NCBI GenBank assembly: GCA_947504025.1
Contig: CANNFX010000001.1
Coordinates: 1,265,302-1,329,301, forward strand
Direction of reading: 5' to 3'
Origin: an uncultured Sphingomonadaceae bacterium
GTDB taxonomy: Bacteria; Pseudomonadota; Alphaproteobacteria; Sphingomonadales; Sphingomonadaceae
DNA: 64,000 nucleotides
Each line of letters starts with the position of its first letter. Position 1 is the first letter of the stretch. Below, piece by piece: positions 51,701-59,705 of this stretch. Under the pieces are notes generated by a model that saw only the letters and a list, made by a program, of their open reading frames with translations, was not told where the DNA came from and ran no database searches. The translations under genes and the position numbers were made by a program.

Positions 51701-52231
51701 TACAAGCGCCTGATGAGTCCTCTGGTCAATATGGCCTCACTTGCACTGGCTCCGCTGGGCGGAATCTTCCTTGTCTGGATAGTTGGTCAGTCCCAATCCA
51801 TGCCGGTTTACATCGGGATTCTGTTGTTGCTGGGCATCGTTTCCAAAAACTCCATCCTTCTGATCGACTTCGCCATCGAGGAAATGAAGGTTGGTACTGA
51901 CAAGCTCACTGCCATCACAGAGGCGGGGCACAAACGCGCTCAGCCTATCGTAATGACGACGGTTGCGATGACTGCGGGCATGGTGCCGACGGCCCTGTCG
52001 TTATCGGGTGATGGTGCATGGCGTGCGCCAATGGGAACAGTTGTGATCGGCGGCTTGATCATGTCGACGGTGCTGACTTTGCTGATCGTGCCTGCAGGCT
52101 TCAGTCTGGCGGATGGTTTCGAAAAGCGTCTTGGCCCTTGGATGCGAACCAAGTTCCTGACCTATCGTCCCGGAGACGACACACGCGGTATTGAACCGAA
52201 ACCTGATGACGAGGCATTCCCAGCTGAGTGA
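48764..52231 (+). CDS. RND efflux permease (AcrB family) with large central insertion
   Basis: The 1155-residue proton-driven pump is about 100 residues longer than AcrB-type permeases. The proton relay is intact: Asp402-Asp403 in VLVDDAIVEIENI and Lys1028 in GIVSKNSILLIDF. The start ISAWSIRNPVIPLVFF and FARMDVVNNPDIEFPAVNV are usual for the family. The excess lies at about residues 524-640, before the span starting HRVWMLGVGYVAFL, and holds two extra hydrophobic stretches (LYVLSAIALLIVLLLVSGQA and LVFLAMATFVGFLVVVLTLK), so a 14-span topology is likely. It is co-transcribed with the adaptor gene. Confidence 0.94.
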   Translation: MNFNNISAWSIRNPVIPLVFFTALFLAGIISFARMDVVNNPDIEFPAVNVTISQPGAAPTEIENQITQIVESAVRNVNGVKSLNSTAREGSSNTFVEFEIGIDPNDATAEVKNAVDSVRGSLPDGILEPRISKEEISGGFLGIYAVEADDMTIEQLSWFIDDSVAKKLLAVDGMAEVGRFGGVNREIEVTLDPGKMRSLGVTASQINQILRIDNIDAAGGMAEVGGTRQSVRVLGSTDSAFKLSQKQIQLGGGRTIKLADVASVRDGFSERSSISKVRDKEVVNFFMSRAKGASDVTAFDSALLEIAKIEADNPGVKFIPLFNTVKYTKSQYESSIAAMIEGAILAVIVVFFFLRDWRATVISAVAIPLSAIPTFWFMDLLGFNLNQLSLLALGLVAGVLVDDAIVEIENIVRHMRMGKSAYQASIDAADEIGLAVVATSFCIVAVFLPVGLMPGISGQFFKNFGITIVVAVLMSLAVARMITPMLAAYFLKSHGHAEHGAGKWMDRYMRVLSWTLDRSEMLALRKDLPGPRRRWLYVLSAIALLIVLLLVSGQALFTSFGFLTGTGLPQGVVGLLGLDPTSTIGTLADRIVQLVFLAMATFVGFLVVVLTLKLFGLITRFLGERIGQSWRYLEARFHDHRVWMLGVGYVAFLITVLLFMNVPPQFQPTTNDDNSQVSIEMVPGTTLETTERVADHVASLLYEQPEVEVALERVNEGSATIYITLRADREKTSIEFERDLAPQFSEIPDARVRFRSQSGGFGSGRDMTIMLAGSDPELLDQTATALVEQMKGLDTLVAPRVSADLNRPEIIIEPRADLAAELGVTTIALSQTIRIATMGEIEQNAAKFSLSDRQIPIRVKLPKSSRQDLTTIAQLPVATASGGSVPLERVAKISFGSGPTSIQRYNQNRRVLVGADLASGVIKGTAQEQIDALPVLQELPQGVIRDVVGEDEWQQELIANLIIAIIAGVLLVFAVLVLLYKRLMSPLVNMASLALAPLGGIFLVWIVGQSQSMPVYIGILLLLGIVSKNSILLIDFAIEEMKVGTDKLTAITEAGHKRAQPIVMTTVAMTAGMVPTALSLSGDGAWRAPMGTVVIGGLIMSTVLTLLIVPAGFSLADGFEKRLGPWMRTKFLTYRPGDDTRGIEPKPDDEAFPAE

Positions 52232-52280
52232 TCGCTCCGGAACTCGACCTGACGCAGACATAGCGGTAAAGCGCGTCACA

Positions 52281-53555
52281 ATGCCGCGCTTACCCAAACC
52301 CACATTTGCACTCGCAGAGCCGATGACGGCCGACCGCGCGCGTACAATGCGGATCACTGCGACACTTTTGCTCGTGCTGATGGCCGGGCTGTTCCTGATC
52401 GCTCACCGTTATGAAGAACTGCATCCGGCGTGGGGCTATCTGCTGGCCTTCTCCGAAGCTGCTATGGTGGGCGGACTCGCTGACTGGTTCGCAGTGACCG
52501 CGCTGTTCCGTCGTCCTTTGGGCCTGCCGATCCCGCATACTGCGATCATTCCTGAGAATAAGGATCGCATCGCCGACACTATGGCGGCATTCCTGCGTGA
52601 CAATTTTCTTACACCGCAGGTCGTGGCGCGACGCCTGAAGAGCATGAACATTGCAGAGGCGGCAGGCGGCTTCCTTGCCGACGGACAGCGCGGCAAGGAT
52701 TCGCGCATTCGTGCAGGCGCTGCAGGGCTGGCTTCCGATGTACTTCAATCGCTTGATCAGGAAAAGTTGGGCGGGATGGTCAAGGGCGGGCTGCGTACCC
52801 AGCTCGAGAAGATTGATCTCGCACCGTTGCTTGGACAGATGCTGGGTGCGGCGATAGCTGATAAGCGGCACATGCCGGTAATCGAGGGTGCAATCCGCTG
52901 GGCGGGTATTACGCTAGAGGATAATGAAGACCTGGTCCGCGATATGATCGCGGAACGAGCCAACGGGCTGGTCCGCTGGACTGGGCTTGATACCTCCATT
53001 GCCAACCGCGTGCTTGATGGGCTGTACAAATTGCTCGCTGAGACGGTGATCGATCCTGATCATCCCCTGCGTGGCAAGCTTGAGGAAGGTCTGGCGCAGC
53101 TTGCCGAAGATTTGCAGCACGATCCCGAAACACAGGAGAAGGTCCAGAATCTGAAGTTGGAGCTGCTCGCCAATCCAGCGGTTGGTCATTGGATCGATGG
53201 ATTGTGGGAACGCGCCCGCCATGCCTTGCTGCGGACTATGGATGATCCAGGAACAGTGCTGTCGGGCCAGATCGGCGCAAGTGTGCAAGAGCTTGGCCAG
53301 TCATTGCAGCGGGACAAACGTTTGCAAGTTCTAGTGAACCGTTTCGCGCGGCGTACTATGGTTGGTGTAGCCACGCGTTACGGCGACCAGATCGTGCAAC
53401 TTGTTTCCGAGACTGTGCGGCGCTGGGATGCCAGCACGGTCACTGACCGGATTGAAAATGCCGTCGGCCGCGACCTCCAATTTATTCGAATTAATGGTAC
53501 AATGGTCGGCGGTCTTGTTGGCGTGACAATTCATTTCTTAGACGGGTTCTTTTGA
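52281..53555 (+). CDS. DUF445 family membrane protein
   Basis: The 424-residue product belongs to DUF445 (YheB-type), membrane proteins of unknown role. It has a membrane span near residue 25 (ITATLLLVLMAGLFLIA), then the highly conserved SEAAMVGGLADWFAVTALFRRPLGLPIPHTAIIP, seen here from about residue 54, a long helical region, and a hydrophobic C terminus with NGTMVGGLVGVTIHFLDGFF. ATG 52281 is preferred; an in-frame TTG at 52191 lies within the permease gene. Its stop overlaps the GNAT gene start. Confidence 0.9.
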   Translation: MPRLPKPTFALAEPMTADRARTMRITATLLLVLMAGLFLIAHRYEELHPAWGYLLAFSEAAMVGGLADWFAVTALFRRPLGLPIPHTAIIPENKDRIADTMAAFLRDNFLTPQVVARRLKSMNIAEAAGGFLADGQRGKDSRIRAGAAGLASDVLQSLDQEKLGGMVKGGLRTQLEKIDLAPLLGQMLGAAIADKRHMPVIEGAIRWAGITLEDNEDLVRDMIAERANGLVRWTGLDTSIANRVLDGLYKLLAETVIDPDHPLRGKLEEGLAQLAEDLQHDPETQEKVQNLKLELLANPAVGHWIDGLWERARHALLRTMDDPGTVLSGQIGASVQELGQSLQRDKRLQVLVNRFARRTMVGVATRYGDQIVQLVSETVRRWDASTVTDRIENAVGRDLQFIRINGTMVGGLVGVTIHFLDGFF

Positions 53556-54106
53556 CCGTGGACGTAGTAGTCGAGACGGATCGTTTGTTGCTGGCCAAGC
53601 CGCGGCCCGCGGACATTCAGGGCCTGTTTGATCTGATCGCGGATCCTGAGACTTGCCGCTATCTCGGCCCAGCGCCCACAATGCCCGATCACCATATGCG
53701 CTTTATGCGCGGTGCGGGCAGTTGGTTGCTCTATGGGTATGGTAGCATGATGGCGCATTTGAAGGGCACCGGAGAGCTCGTCGGTACATTCGGCGTCTTC
53801 CATAGTTGGCGCGGGCTCGGCGAAGATTTTGACGATCAACCCGAGGCAGGCTGGATCACCAAGCGGCAGCATGTGGGAACAGGTATCAGCGGTGAAGCCA
53901 TGCATGCGGCAATGGCTTGGTTCGACGAGGCTCATGGGCCGCGCCGCGTTGTTGCGATGATCACACCAGGCAATGAACCATCATTTGGTCTTGCTGCAGC
54001 ATTGGGTTTCCAGCGTTACCGCGAGGGAAACCTTCCGGCCGATGATGGCGAACCGGTTGAGCGGATGGTCCTGCTCGAACGCCTGCCTGCCACGTCCGAT
54101 AGGTAG
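53552..54106 (+). CDS. GNAT family N-acetyltransferase
   Basis: The 184-residue product resembles the RimJ/RimL-type GNAT group: VETDRLLLAKPRPADIQGLF at the start, FGVFHSWRGLGEDFDDQPEAGW in the middle, acetyl-CoA loop KRQHVGTGISGEAM near 107 and VAMITPGNEPSFGLAAALGFQRY near the end. It would move an acetyl group from acetyl-CoA to an amine; the substrate is not predictable. It starts with TTG overlapping the preceding TGA (53552-53555), or with GTG 53558. The 96-base gap to the next gene has a GGGG-TG-CCCC repeat without a T run. Confidence 0.88.
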   Translation: MTVDVVVETDRLLLAKPRPADIQGLFDLIADPETCRYLGPAPTMPDHHMRFMRGAGSWLLYGYGSMMAHLKGTGELVGTFGVFHSWRGLGEDFDDQPEAGWITKRQHVGTGISGEAMHAAMAWFDEAHGPRRVVAMITPGNEPSFGLAAALGFQRYREGNLPADDGEPVERMVLLERLPATSDR

Positions 54107-54202
54107 CCTTACGCAGGGCGGCGCCAGTCTGCCCTTCACGCTCATCTCGTAATCCTGGTCCATCGGGGCCGTGGGGTGCCCCGCCACTATGAGGCAGGGA
54201 CC

Positions 54203-55006
54203 ATGGCCACCACAGTAACCGACGCTTTGGAAACAGAAGTCGGAGCAATCCGCGAAATCGAATCATCGGGGGCAAGCTCCGCATCGCCGATAAATTTGCG
54301 AGAGCGTCTGACCATAGATCGCCATTTTGGCGCCGTATTGCACCTGCTCGCACCTCGTATCCGGCACTTCATCGCCCGCTATGGTCTTGCCGATATGCGC
54401 GAGGATGCCGAACAGGCCTGTGCTATCGCCGTGCACCGCGCGATCGCCAATTACGATCCGGCCAGGGCCCGCTTTACAACCTTCGTGAACTGGCAGTTGC
54501 GCGGTGAATTACAGAGCCTGCGTTTTCGTATGCGGCTCGATCAGCGCGAAAGTGCCCGCAGGGTGGGGGCCAATACTGTCTCATTGGCGATACCCGCGGG
54601 TGATGGGGGCGCCACGTTAGGTGATCTGATCGTGGACGAGGATGCAGAACGCCGCGTTACCAGCGGAGCGCGTGACATGCTTGCGCGAAACGCGGCAAAC
54701 GCGATGCTGGACGATTACACCGATATGGCTCGTCGCCATGCGTTGGATCAGCTGGAGCGCGCGACAGCCCGGGCAAGTCGTCGCCATTCAAAGCCGGGCG
54801 CACCAGCACCCCACCGTCTCGCTGCGATTGAAGCCAAGATCAAAAGCGACCGAGCCATCGCCGCGCGCCATTTGCTAGGAGGACGTGAGACGGCAGCTGA
54901 GGGCTGCATGTCAAAAGAGCAAAAGCGCCAAGCTGCAAGGCGCGTTCTGCGTCATATGGCAAAACGGGTTGCTGTGAGTGAGAGGTTTGGGGCGATGCCT
55001 TCCTAA
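54203..55006 (+). CDS. Sigma-70 region 2-like protein lacking region 4
   Basis: The 267-residue product has, at about residues 45-115, a sigma-70 region-2-like segment: RHFIARYGLADMREDAEQA, then HRAIANYDPARARFTTFVNW and QLRGELQSLRFRMR. These match the core-RNA-polymerase and -10 binding helices of sigma factors. After it there is no recognisable region 3/4 helix-turn-helix; instead the C-terminal half is basic and Ala/Arg-rich (ALDQLERATARASRRHS, QKRQAARRVLRHMAKRV). It may be a divergent sigma factor or a region-2 protein with another role. ATG 54203 with AGGG upstream is preferred over GTG 54176. Confidence 0.68.
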   Translation: MATTVTDALETEVGAIREIESSGASSASPINLRERLTIDRHFGAVLHLLAPRIRHFIARYGLADMREDAEQACAIAVHRAIANYDPARARFTTFVNWQLRGELQSLRFRMRLDQRESARRVGANTVSLAIPAGDGGATLGDLIVDEDAERRVTSGARDMLARNAANAMLDDYTDMARRHALDQLERATARASRRHSKPGAPAPHRLAAIEAKIKSDRAIAARHLLGGRETAAEGCMSKEQKRQAARRVLRHMAKRVAVSERFGAMPS

Positions 55007-55013
55007 ACGGCAC

Positions 55014-55949
55014 CTAATCGGGCATCTGAAATCTGACCGCAGAGCGATAGTAAGATGGGAAAGGTTTTCCGTCGGCGTCCAGCGCCGGGATAAAGGCCGC
55101 CCTCTGCATTAACCGCTTGCAGACAATATCATCGAACTCCTGCGGTCGGGTTGACTGCTGGATGTGACAACCGGTCGGTTTTCCGTCCTCACCAACACTG
55201 AGGCGGAACTGTACCAGGCCTTGTTGACCCCGCCTGAGCATGCTTGTGGGATAATCACTCGAATCAAGCCATTCGCCGGGAGATGTGGCAGGCTCTAACT
55301 CGCGGGACTGCGATGCAAGCTTGAGGGGATCGACACCCCAGCTTGTGACCAGCTTATCAGTGCAGGTACGCAGGGCTGAGAATGGCTTGCCCATTGAGCC
55401 CAACTCAAGCCTAACCGTTTGCTTTTTTCCGTCGGAAAAGGACAGCCAAGTAATGGCCTTTTCTCTGGCTTCGCCGACTGGATCTGTATCGTCGTCCCTG
55501 CCTGCCATTGCCTTGAAATACGCTTTACGTTCGCTTTCGCTAAGTCCTGTCCACTCGGGACGCTCGATGCTCAAGCCACTGAAAATCAACGCGGCACCAA
55601 ATTCTCCGAAATCGCCTTCGAAAAAATTTGGTTCCTGATTGCCCTCTTCCGGTCCGAATCTGACCAGCACTAAATCCCGGCGACTGAGTTTTTTGAAAGG
55701 CTCGCCTGCTGCCATCATTGCGAAACTGTCACCGGGCCCATACCGCTCGATGTAAAAAGCGCTGGAATTATCACCATTACCGAACCCCCGAAGCAGGCGG
55801 CAACTGTCGTCAGCGTAGTTCAGTATCCATTTGGAATTGGGTGTGAGCCTAAGTGGCTCCTTGTAAGCAGCAGCCCAAACAGGCGCCACCGCCGCCATTG
55901 TGGCGGCGGTGGTTAGGGCTAGTGCACTGAATTTTCTGTATATCCCCAT
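55014..55949 (-). CDS. Secreted protein with TonB-like C-terminal domain
   Basis: The 311-residue product has a signal peptide (SALALTTAATMAAVAPVWAA) and, from about residue 235, a TonB C-terminal-like domain: DYPTSMLRRGQQGLVQFRL, VGEDGKPTGCHIQQSTRP and FDDIVCKRLMQRAAFIPALD. Sphingomonads have many such proteins. The middle part is unique, with four cysteines (SCRLL, RTCTD, GCHI, IVCKR). The absence of a membrane anchor and Pro-rich linker argues against a true TonB energy transducer. ATG 55949 is chosen as it starts the signal; 55961 is an alternative. Confidence 0.78.
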   Translation of the reverse strand: MGIYRKFSALALTTAATMAAVAPVWAAAYKEPLRLTPNSKWILNYADDSCRLLRGFGNGDNSSAFYIERYGPGDSFAMMAAGEPFKKLSRRDLVLVRFGPEEGNQEPNFFEGDFGEFGAALIFSGLSIERPEWTGLSESERKAYFKAMAGRDDDTDPVGEAREKAITWLSFSDGKKQTVRLELGSMGKPFSALRTCTDKLVTSWGVDPLKLASQSRELEPATSPGEWLDSSDYPTSMLRRGQQGLVQFRLSVGEDGKPTGCHIQQSTRPQEFDDIVCKRLMQRAAFIPALDADGKPFPSYYRSAVRFQMPD

Positions 55950-55994
55950 GCGCTGCACCATATAGGCGCGGCGTATGGGGTGCAAGTTTGCGGC

Positions 55995-56924
55995 TTAAAG
56001 TTTCTCGGTGAGTTCCGGCACGGCTTTGAACAGATCCGCAACAAGGCCGATATCCGCGACCTGGAAGATCGGGGCGTCTTCGTCCTTGTTGATCGCGATG
56101 ATCACCTTGGAGTCTTTCATGCCGGCCAGATGCTGGATTGCACCAGAGATGCCGATAGCAATGTAGACTTCCGGTGCGACGATCTTGCCGGTTTGGCCAA
56201 CCTGATAGTCATTGGGGACATAGCCTGCGTCGACCGCAGCGCGCGATGCGCCGATGCCTGCGCCCAGCTTGTCAGCCAGCGGAGTAATGTATTCTTCGAA
56301 GGTCGCGCTGTCCTTCAGAGCGCGGCCGCCGGATACGATGACCTTGGCGCTGGTGAGTTCAGGGCGTTCGCTCTTGGCGATCTCTGCGCTCACGAAGCTG
56401 GAAGTGCCGTCGCCGGTGGGGCCGGAAACAGCCTCGACCGTACCGGAGCCGCCTTCGGTGGCAGCCTTGTCAAAGGCAGTGCCGCGAACGGTGATGACCA
56501 GCTTTTCGTCGCTTGACTGAACGGTTGCGATGGCGTTGCCGGCATAGATCGGACGGGTGAAAGTCTTGTCGCCTTCGACCGAAAGAATGTCGGAAATCTG
56601 CATCACGTCGAGCAGCGCCGCAACACGCGGGGCGATGTTCTTGCCAGTAGTAGTGGCAGGTGCGACGAATGCGTCATGGTGACCCATCAGATCGGCCACC
56701 AATGGCGCGACATTTTCTGCCAATGCATGTTCGTATGCAGCATCGTCTGCAACGTGGACTTTGCCCACACCTGCGATCTTGGCAGCGGCATCGGCTACTG
56801 CGCCGCAACCTGATCCGGCTACCAGCAGATGGACTTCGCCCATTTCCGCCGCAGCGGTAACGGCGGCCAGCGTGGCATCCTTCAGCGAGGAGTTGTCGTG
56901 TTCGACCCAAACGAGAGTCTTCAT
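55995..56924 (-). CDS. etfA: Electron transfer flavoprotein subunit alpha
   Basis: EtfA binds the FAD of the electron transfer flavoprotein, which takes electrons from acyl-CoA and other dehydrogenases and passes them to ETF:ubiquinone oxidoreductase. The 309-residue product has [18 protein letters not shown], the central [17 protein letters not shown], and the FAD domain [39 protein letters not shown] and [26 protein letters not shown] lies just before the ATG. It follows etfB after 37 bases and shares its promoter. Confidence 0.97.
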   Translation of the reverse strand: MKTLVWVEHDNSSLKDATLAAVTAAAEMGEVHLLVAGSGCGAVADAAAKIAGVGKVHVADDAAYEHALAENVAPLVADLMGHHDAFVAPATTTGKNIAPRVAALLDVMQISDILSVEGDKTFTRPIYAGNAIATVQSSDEKLVITVRGTAFDKAATEGGSGTVEAVSGPTGDGTSSFVSAEIAKSERPELTSAKVIVSGGRALKDSATFEEYITPLADKLGAGIGASRAAVDAGYVPNDYQVGQTGKIVAPEVYIAIGISGAIQHLAGMKDSKVIIAINKDEDAPIFQVADIGLVADLFKAVPELTEKL

Positions 56925-56961
56925 ATCAGCTTCCTTCGAAATTTCGTGTCAGGTGCGCGGT

Positions 56962-57708
56962 TCACGCGATACCCATGGCCTTGATCTTGGCGACCAGCTC
57001 GTCGACGTCAGCCACCTTGATGCCGGCCTGCCGCACAGGCGGTTCGGCAACATGTTTGGTCGTCAGGCGCGGCGCAGTGTCGACACCGTAATCAGCTGGC
57101 GTTTTCACATCCATGGGCTTTTTCTTGGCCTTCATGATGTTTGGCAACGAGGCGTAGCGCGGCTCGTTCAAGCGAAGATCGGTGGTGACGATTGCCGGAA
57201 GCGAAAGCTTCACGGTTTCTAGGCCGCCATCGATTTCGCGCTTCACAGTCACGCTGTCACCGTCCACTTCGACTGTGTTGGCGAACGTACCTTGCGGACG
57301 GCCCATCAGGGCTGCCAGCATCTGGCCGGTCTGGTTGCTGTCATCGTCGATTGCTTGCTTGCCCAGCATGACCAGACCCGGCGCTTCCTCTTCGGCGATT
57401 GCCTTGAGAATTTTTGCGACGGCCAGCGGCTCGACTTCATCGTCGGTCTGGACGTGGATCGCGCGGTCAGCACCCATCGCCAGCGCCGTGCGCAGCGTTT
57501 CGGTTGCTTTCGCCGGGCCGACGGAAACCGCGATGATTTCCTCTGCCTTGCCCGCTTCCTTGATGCGGATCGCTTCTTCGACAGCGATTTCGTCAAACGG
57601 GTTCATGCTCATCTTCACGTTGGCCAGGTCGACGCCCGAACCATCCGCTTTGACGCGCGGTTTAACATTGTAGTCGATCACCCGCTTTACGGGGACGAGG
57701 ATTTTCAT
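56962..57708 (-). CDS. etfB: Electron transfer flavoprotein subunit beta
   Basis: EtfB is the partner of EtfA and binds AMP. The 248-residue product has [61 protein letters not shown] in continuing form, [19 protein letters not shown] and [21 protein letters not shown], all typical. The order etfB-etfA is the usual one. An exact EcfG-type promoter (57764-57789, minus strand) lies 55 bases upstream, which hints at stress control of the pair. AAGGGA precedes the ATG. Confidence 0.97.
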   Translation of the reverse strand: MKILVPVKRVIDYNVKPRVKADGSGVDLANVKMSMNPFDEIAVEEAIRIKEAGKAEEIIAVSVGPAKATETLRTALAMGADRAIHVQTDDEVEPLAVAKILKAIAEEEAPGLVMLGKQAIDDDSNQTGQMLAALMGRPQGTFANTVEVDGDSVTVKREIDGGLETVKLSLPAIVTTDLRLNEPRYASLPNIMKAKKKPMDVKTPADYGVDTAPRLTTKHVAEPPVRQAGIKVADVDELVAKIKAMGIA

Positions 57709-57763
57709 TTCGGAAGATCCCTTTCGTATAGTGGTGCGGCCGGTTTAGCCGCTCGTTTAATAG

Positions 57764-57789
57764 AACGTAGGGCAATGCAATTGCGTTCC
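57764..57789 (-). promoter_or_regulatory. EcfG-type promoter upstream of etfBA
   Basis: On the minus strand GGAAC (57789-57785) and CGTT (57767-57764) are separated by 17 bases, an exact match to GGAAC-N16/17-CGTT. The spacer contains the palindrome GCAATTGC. The etfB ATG is 55 bases downstream. A second, housekeeping promoter may exist but none was recognised. Confidence 0.65.
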
Positions 57790-57879
57790 GTATGCCTCGC
57801 GTCAACCCCTGGGCTCTAAGTCCCCTTTGCCTTCCGTTACGTCGCGGCGTAGGCTCCGCAAAGAAGGGGAGATTTGTCG

Positions 57880-58383
57880 ATGCGATTCCTATTACCGATT
57901 TTGATGCTTCTAAGCGCTTGTGCGCCCGCAGTTGCGCAGGAGACGCGAATCGCATCTGCCGATCATGTGCCTCCGGAGGCGAGTATTTCAGATATGGCCT
58001 GGCTTGCGGGCCAGTGGCGCGGGACCGGAATCGAGAATGCCACCGCCTACGAAAGTTGGCTGCCGGCCAATGGCGGGACGATGGTTGGCACCTTTGTGCA
58101 AGAAAATGCCGAGGGCGGCATCATGTTCACCGAGCACCTCTATCTGATGGAGGAGGAAGGCAGTCTGGTCCTTCGCCTCAAACACTTCACTGCTGATTTA
58201 ACCGGCTGGGAAGAAAAGGACGACACCACCAGTTTTCGCCTTGTGGCGATGGAGCCGGGCGCGGCGTTCTTCCACGGCCTGACATTGCGCAAGGATGGCG
58301 AGGACGGCCTTGTTGCTGCCGTCAGAATGCGAAAGAAAGACGGCTCGTCGAGCGAGCTCATCTTTCGTTTCACACGGATTTAG
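57880..58383 (+). CDS. DUF6265-like lipoprotein or secreted protein
   Basis: The 167-residue product resembles the DUF6265 family of unknown function: MAWLAGQWRGTGIENATAYESW, GGTMVGTFVQEN, EHLYLMEEEGSLVLRLKHF and SFRLVAMEPGAAFFHGL form a small lipocalin-like barrel pattern. The signal ends in LMLLSAC, which fits a lipobox with lipid Cys near residue 14, though cleavage after PAVAQ is also possible. ATG 57880 with AAGGGGAG eight bases upstream is preferred over TTG 57874. It lies alone between etfB (divergent) and sucC (convergent, 16 bases). Confidence 0.8.
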   Translation: MRFLLPILMLLSACAPAVAQETRIASADHVPPEASISDMAWLAGQWRGTGIENATAYESWLPANGGTMVGTFVQENAEGGIMFTEHLYLMEEEGSLVLRLKHFTADLTGWEEKDDTTSFRLVAMEPGAAFFHGLTLRKDGEDGLVAAVRMRKKDGSSSELIFRFTRI

Positions 58384-58399
58384 TGGGCGAGGTCAGCGC

Positions 58400-59599
58400 T
58401 TAGGCCGCCTGCTTCACCTCAGCTACGATCTTGCGGGCAGCATCGCCCAGATCGTCGGCTGCTACGATGGGCAGGCCGGAGTTTGCCAGGATGTCCTTGC
58501 CCTGCTGCACGTTCGTGCCTTCGAGGCGGACGACCAGCGGTACTGACAGGTTCACTTCCTTCGCGGCAGCAACGATGCCGTCAGCGATGATGTCGCATTT
58601 CATGATCCCGCCGAAGATGTTGACCAGAATGCCTTCGACAGCCGGGTCCTTCAGGATGATCTTGAACGCTGCGGTGACCTTTTCCTTGGTCGCGCCGCCG
58701 CCCACGTCGAGGAAGTTGGCGGGGAACGCGCCGTTCAGCTTGATGATGTCCATCGTCGCCATGGCGAGGCCTGCGCCATTGACCATGCAGCCAATGTTGC
58801 CGTCCAGCTTGATGTAAGCGAGATCGTGATGGCTGGCTTCGACTTCGGCCGGATCTTCTTCGGTTTCATCGCGCATCGCTTCCACGTCTTTGTGACGGTA
58901 GAGCGCATTGCCGTCGAAGCTCATTTTCGTGTCGAGGACGAGCAGCTTGCCGTCCTTGGTTTCGACCAGCGGGTTGATTTCGAGCATCTCCGTGTCGAGT
59001 TCCATGAACGCGGTGTAGAGCTTGGCTGCCATCTTCTGGCACTGCTTGTTCAAATCACCCGACAGCTTCAGCGCGAAGGCCACGGCGCGGCCGTGATGCG
59101 GCATGAAGCCTTGTGCGGGATCAATGGTGATCGTTGTGATGAGTTCGGGCGTATTGTGCGCCACGTCTTCAATATCCATGCCGCCTTCGGTCGATGCGAC
59201 CATGGCGACGCGGCCCGATGCACGGTCGACGAGCATGGCGAGGTAATATTCCTGCTCAATATCAACGCCATCAGTGACATAGAGCCGGTTGACCTGCTTG
59301 CCCGCATCACCCGTCTGGATGGTGACGAGCGTGTTGCCGAGCATTTCCTTGGCGTCTGCTTCGACGTCTTCGATGCTCTTGGCGAGGCGAACGCCGCCCT
59401 TGGCATCAGGGCCGAGTTCGACAAACTTGCCCTTACCGCGGCCACCAGCGTGGATTTGCGCTTTCACGACATAAAGCGGCCCGGGCAGCTTTTTCGCGCC
59501 TTCAACAGCTTCTTCAACAGTGAGAGCTGCGTGGCCGGCTGGAATGCCGAGGCCGTATTTCGCGAGCAGTTCCTTGGCCTGATATTCGTGGATGTTCAT
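58400..59599 (-). CDS. sucC: Succinyl-CoA synthetase (ADP-forming) subunit beta
   Basis: SucC and SucD together convert succinyl-CoA to succinate with ATP or GTP formation in the citric acid cycle. The 399-residue product starts [16 protein letters not shown] and has the ATP-grasp [33 protein letters not shown], and the CoA-side [18 protein letters not shown] and [16 protein letters not shown] 59599 begins at the conserved start; a longer frame to 59689 adds 30 residues without family similarity. No sucD is adjacent or elsewhere in the window. Confidence 0.97.
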   Translation of the reverse strand: MNIHEYQAKELLAKYGLGIPAGHAALTVEEAVEGAKKLPGPLYVVKAQIHAGGRGKGKFVELGPDAKGGVRLAKSIEDVEADAKEMLGNTLVTIQTGDAGKQVNRLYVTDGVDIEQEYYLAMLVDRASGRVAMVASTEGGMDIEDVAHNTPELITTITIDPAQGFMPHHGRAVAFALKLSGDLNKQCQKMAAKLYTAFMELDTEMLEINPLVETKDGKLLVLDTKMSFDGNALYRHKDVEAMRDETEEDPAEVEASHHDLAYIKLDGNIGCMVNGAGLAMATMDIIKLNGAFPANFLDVGGGATKEKVTAAFKIILKDPAVEGILVNIFGGIMKCDIIADGIVAAAKEVNLSVPLVVRLEGTNVQQGKDILANSGLPIVAADDLGDAARKIVAEVKQAA

Positions 59600-59705
59600 G
59601 AAATTGATGTCCCGGTTGTCGGAAGTGGGGAATTTCGTGCCGCTTAAGCATAGCGCGTGGCGCTTGAAAAGTCCCAGCAGCACGCCCACTGCCTTTCATT
59701 ACATA

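Noticed and set aside
53981..54187. A short minus-strand frame covering the gap between the GNAT and sigma-like genes
   Set aside because: Most of it lies antisense to the GNAT gene, and no domain or ribosome binding site supports it.
54165..54190. GGGG-TG-CCCC inverted repeat before the sigma-like gene, considered as a terminator
   Set aside because: The stem is only four bases and no T run follows.
55980..56516. A 178-codon open frame on the plus strand opposite etfA
   Set aside because: It is antisense to etfA and has no ribosome binding site or known domain.
58826..59647. A 273-codon open frame on the plus strand opposite sucC
   Set aside because: It is fully antisense to a strongly conserved gene; its length reflects the codon bias of sucC.
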